Source: Gemmatimonadota bacterium (GTDB taxonomy: Bacteria > Gemmatimonadota > Gemmatimonadetes > Gemmatimonadales > GWC2-71-9). From it: DNA of 43,263 nucleotides. Under the pieces are notes generated by a model. The model was not told the DNA's origin. It was given only the letters and a program-made list of their open reading frames with translations, and ran no database searches. Of the stretch, positions 40,730-43,263 are shown piece after piece (the stretch's first letter is position 1; each line of letters starts with the position of its first letter). The position numbers were made by a program, and so were the translations under genes. The stretch lies in assembly GCA_003222055.1 (NCBI GenBank), contig QHUT01000074.1:1-43263 (forward strand), read 5' to 3'.

Positions 40730-41982
40730 CGGGGACTAAGCTCGGGCGTCTCGGGCGCGCGTGTCAACCGCGGGGGGTCCGCCCGGAGCGCGAGCGCGAC
40801 GAGCGATGGCGCGGCCAGCTGCGCGACGGCCACGCCCACGACCACGGTGGTCAGCACCGCGGCGGCCTCCACTCCCGCGGTTCCCGGGCTGTCGTATTGG
40901 ATGAAGAAGCCGAGGCCCAGCGCGAGCGCGGTCGCACCCTGCGGCACGGTAGCGAGTCCCGCAAGGGGCGGGATGTCGGGTCGCCGCGCGGCCTCACGCC
41001 CGAAGCGCACCCCCCCCCACTTCGCGGCCATGCGGACCAGCGCCAGCAGCGGCGCCGCGACCAGCAGCCACGCGGTCGGGAGCGTGAGCAATGCGCCCGT
41101 CACGATCAGGAATGCGGCGGTGAGGGGGTGCGCCCAATCGGCGAGCACCTGGCGGGCCAGATGCCGCCGGGGCGAGACGTTCACGATCAGCGCGGCCGCC
41201 AGGGCGCAGACGACGAGCGGTGACAGGTCGGCCGCGTAGCCGAGGCCCGCGCCGAACAGCAGCGTCGCGAGGAGCGCGAAGCCCAGATCCGCGGGCGCCG
41301 ACCGCAGCCGGCTGACGGACAGGAATGCCATCCCGACCAATGCCCCGCTGCCCACGGCGAAGATGAGCGAGGCCAGCCACCCGAGCTCCGCGCCGGCCCT
41401 GGCATGGGGGTTGTGCAGCGCGAGCGGCACCGTGATGGCCAGCGCGCCGGCAGCGGTCTCGAGCACGGCCGCACGGGCGATGCGCCGGGCGACGAGCTCG
41501 CCCAGCCCCAGCGTCCGGGCGACGAGCGTGACGGCCCCGGGTCCCGACGCGGCCGCCACGGCCGCCAGCGTGACGATCACGGGTAGCCGCGGGGTCCAGA
41601 CCATGCCCAACGCCGGGACGAGCCGGGCCAGGAGCGCGGCGGCGAGGGCGACCGCGGCGCTGGCGCTCGCGGCCGACATTGCGACCAGCAGCCAGATGTC
41701 TCGGGGAATGCGGCGCACGTAGCGCCACTCGAAGCGAGCGCCGAGCGTCGCGCCGATCCACCCCAGCGTGAGGGCCGTGACCGGCGCGAGCGCGCGCAAC
41801 AGCGGGGGGCTCACGAAGCCGATGCCCGGTCCCAGCACCAGGCCCACGCAGACCAGCGGACCGCCCGCCGCGAGCACCAGGTCCAGGCTCGGCACGCGAC
41901 GCCACGCCGGGCGCGGCAGCCGGGTTGCGAGCAGGCCGATCGCGGCGAGTCCCGCGAGCGCGAGCACGGGACTCACGTTCAC
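40726..41982 (-). CDS. Cation:proton antiporter-like membrane protein
   Basis: The product is 418 residues if GTG 41982 is used, giving VNVSPVLALAGLAAIGLL as the first helix; GTG 41976 and an in-frame GTG at 42036 are alternatives. About twelve hydrophobic helices are visible (PLVCVGLVLGPGIGFV; LPVIVTLAAVAAASGPGAVT; LVGMAFLSVSRL; GLATVPQGATALALGLGF). The pattern is that of CPA-type sodium/proton antiporters, but the paired Asp residues of NhaA/NhaP are not obvious, so the ion is unknown. An 18-nt perfect palindrome abuts the start. Confidence 0.78.
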   Translation of the reverse strand: MNVSPVLALAGLAAIGLLATRLPRPAWRRVPSLDLVLAAGGPLVCVGLVLGPGIGFVSPPLLRALAPVTALTLGWIGATLGARFEWRYVRRIPRDIWLLVAMSAASASAAVALAAALLARLVPALGMVWTPRLPVIVTLAAVAAASGPGAVTLVARTLGLGELVARRIARAAVLETAAGALAITVPLALHNPHARAGAELGWLASLIFAVGSGALVGMAFLSVSRLRSAPADLGFALLATLLFGAGLGYAADLSPLVVCALAAALIVNVSPRRHLARQVLADWAHPLTAAFLIVTGALLTLPTAWLLVAAPLLALVRMAAKWGGVRFGREAARRPDIPPLAGLATVPQGATALALGLGFFIQYDSPGTAGVEAAAVLTTVVVGVAVAQLAAPSLVALALRADPPRLTRAPETPELSPR

Positions 41983-41999
41983 GCGCGAACGTTCGCGCG
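41982..41999. promoter_or_regulatory. 18-nt perfect palindrome CGCGCGAACGTTCGCGCG
   Basis: The sequence reads the same on both strands over 18 nt, centred on AACGTT, directly against the predicted antiporter start (the first base of the GTG is its last base). It could be an operator that blocks translation or transcription, or, if translation starts at GTG 42036, simply part of the coding sequence. Confidence 0.5.
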
Positions 42000-42089
42000 C
42001 GCGTGACGCCGGCACAAGGCCAACCTGCGCACCCACGCTGTGATAAGCACAAACGGAAGCTGGCGGCGGAGTCAAAAACCGCACGCGGC

Positions 42090-42140
42090 GTTGTCATCCT
42101 GAGCGAGCGCGCGGGACGCGCGCGAGCGAAGGACCTGCTT
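42090..42140. repeat. REP-like element (TCATCCTGAGCGA...GCGAAGGACCTGC)
   Basis: The sequence GTTGTCATCCTGAGCGAGCG, a short hairpin of CGCGC units, then GAGCGAAGGACCTGCTT closely resembles a repetitive intergenic element I recall from many bacterial genomes, usually written TCATCCTGAGCG...GAAGGATCT. It lies just past the 3' end of the ABC permease fragment. One copy is seen here. Confidence 0.65.
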
Positions 42141-42148
42141 GTGGACGC

Positions 42149-43263
42149 TCAGTCGCGCAGTAGCAGCGTCGTGAGGCCCCGAACCCCGGCCGCGCGCTGC
42201 GCCGGGAGAAAGCCCGCGAGGAGCGCCGCCAGCAGCAACACGACCGTGACCGCGGCGAGGGTCGCCGGGTCGGTCGGCTTCACCTCGAACAACCACCTGG
42301 TGAGGACTCTGGTCAGCATCAACGAGCCGGCGACGCCGAGCGCCGCGCCCGTGAGTGCCAGGGCGGCGGTGCGCCCGAGCACCATGCGCAGCACGGTGCC
42401 GGGCGTCGCGCCGAGCGCCATGCGCAGGCCGATCTCGCGGGTGCGCTCGGTGACGTCGTAGGCCAGGACGCCGTAGGTGCCGAGCGCGGCGAGGAACAGC
42501 GCGAGGCAGGCGAAGGTCGCGAGCAGCCGCATCTGAAACACCGGTTCCGCTATCGTGTCCATCATCGACTGATCCATGGTCTGCAGCGCCTGGGCGGGGA
42601 CCGTGGGGTCGACCTCGCGCAACGCGGCCCGCATCGCCGGGGCGACGTTCCCCGAGCCTGGCGCCGGGCGCATGACATATGTCATGTGATTGATGAAGCC
42701 CGGCGAGGTGGTCTGGAGATACGGCAGATAGATCGTCGAATGCCGGGTCAACTGCTCGTCCTGAACGACGTCGTTGACGACGCCGATGACGGTGAGCCAG
42801 TCGTTTGGGCCCGGGTCGTCCTGCATCGAAATCCGCTTCCCGACGGCGTCCAGACCGGGCCACACGCGTCGGGCAACCGATTGGCTGACTACCACGACGC
42901 CGGGCTCACCCGCGCGGTCGGCGGGCGTGAAGTCGCGCCCTGCGAGGATACGGATCCCGAGCGCGCCGAAGTAGCCCGGGCTCACCGTCGGCTTGTCGAC
43001 CGAGTACCCGTGCGGCAAGGGTCGGGCCCTCCACCGAAAAGTTGCCCATGATCCCCATGCCCGCCATCGGTCGGAACGACACGGCGCCGACCGCGTCAGC
43101 ACCGGCGATCCGCGCCAGGCGCTCCAACAGCTGTGTGTGGAACGCCCGGATGCGCCTCGCGTCGGCATACGCGATGGGGGGGAGATCGACGGCCATCGTC
43201 ACGACGCGTGAGGCGTCGTACCCGGTATCGAGTGAGCGCATCACCAGGAAGCTCTTGATCATC
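42149..43263 (-). pseudogene. ABC-transporter permease (MacB/FtsX type), frameshifted and cut by window edge
   Basis: The gene runs off the right edge. The upstream part reads VMRSLDTGYDASRVVTMAVD and ends in frame at MGIMGNFSVEG; the downstream part continues in another frame with LPHGYSVDKPTVSPGYFG and ALGIRILAGRDFTPADR. Removing one base from a GGG run near 43024-43026 joins them as ...VEG-RPLPHGYSV. Downstream features are a MacB-type periplasmic domain and three FtsX membrane helices (LLATFACLALFLAALGTYGVL; RTREIGLRMALGATPG). It resembles the lone macrolide-export-type permeases that are abundant in this phylum. Either a true disruption or a one-base sequencing or assembly error. Confidence 0.85.

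Noticed and set aside
42036-42084. Longer antiporter starting at the upstream ATG 42084
   Set aside because: The extra N-terminus (Pro-, Ser- and Arg-rich) precedes the first helix with no homology-like features, and it would leave little room for a promoter. The GTG at 42036 remains possible.

Overview
The window reads as a high-GC (about 70% by eye), gene-dense bacterial chromosome segment. Gene content and style (BshA bacillithiol gene, GatCAB downstream of serS, a Bat aerotolerance locus, an alternative GlmU-like enzyme, four-base stop/start overlaps, many GTG starts) fit Gemmatimonadota best. That placement is inference from gene content, not a database result. I see no rRNA, tRNA, CRISPR array or insertion sequence, and no gene-free stretch longer than about 190 bases.

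Layout, left to right. 1-6302: the 3' end of a DUF58 gene followed by a tightly overlapping Bat operon in which BatB is fused to a BatC-like TPR part and BatD to a BatE-like TPR/SH3 part. 6299-12302: mutL, miaA, bshA, a UbiA-family prenyltransferase, uppP and birA, all forward. 12309-12671: a lone reverse-strand four-helix-bundle (23S rRNA intervening-sequence type) gene between birA and coaX. 12812-16920: coaX, a second UbiA-like membrane protein, two small membrane proteins, a beta-rich NlpC/P60 protein and a lipoprotein. 16959-19086: CIRCE element, groES, groEL and a terminator. 19187-22118: four minor type IV pilin genes (GspH/FimT-, PilV-, PilW- and PilX-like). 22304-25548: a HEAT-like protein and an HD-GYP protein that share an unrecognised N-terminal domain. 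25585-26004: a small secreted protein. 26020-30870 (reverse): a Ser/Thr kinase, an alternative GlmU-like enzyme, a mannose-1-phosphate guanylyltransferase, a receiver-domain protein and a roadblock protein. 30965-39381: a lipoprotein, serS, a histidine kinase, a PcrA/UvrD helicase and gatC-gatA-gatB. 39378-43263 (reverse): a zinc-dependent phospholipase C-like protein, a DUF948-like protein, a cation:proton antiporter and a frameshifted ABC-transporter permease cut by the window edge.

The most unusual signals are not gene families. (1) Three genes (1277, 24370, 40319) have no usable ATG/GTG/TTG where homology or signal-peptide logic needs the start. Each has a CTG there, preceded by a Shine-Dalgarno-like run and overlapping the upstream stop as CTGA, the same geometry as 11 ATGA/GTGA junctions in the window. 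(2) Two unrelated secreted-protein genes (387, 16444) share a 5' inverted repeat of 8-nt units that itself encodes the signal-peptide n-region and h-region. (3) Related short-unit, often inverted, repeat tracts sit in frame inside mutL, miaA, the histidine kinase/helicase junction and the helicase, and form a large cruciform plus octamer array between the pilin genes and the HEAT gene. (4) Several promoters place a TATCTT-like -10 box only 7-12 nt from the start codon, suggesting leaderless mRNAs.
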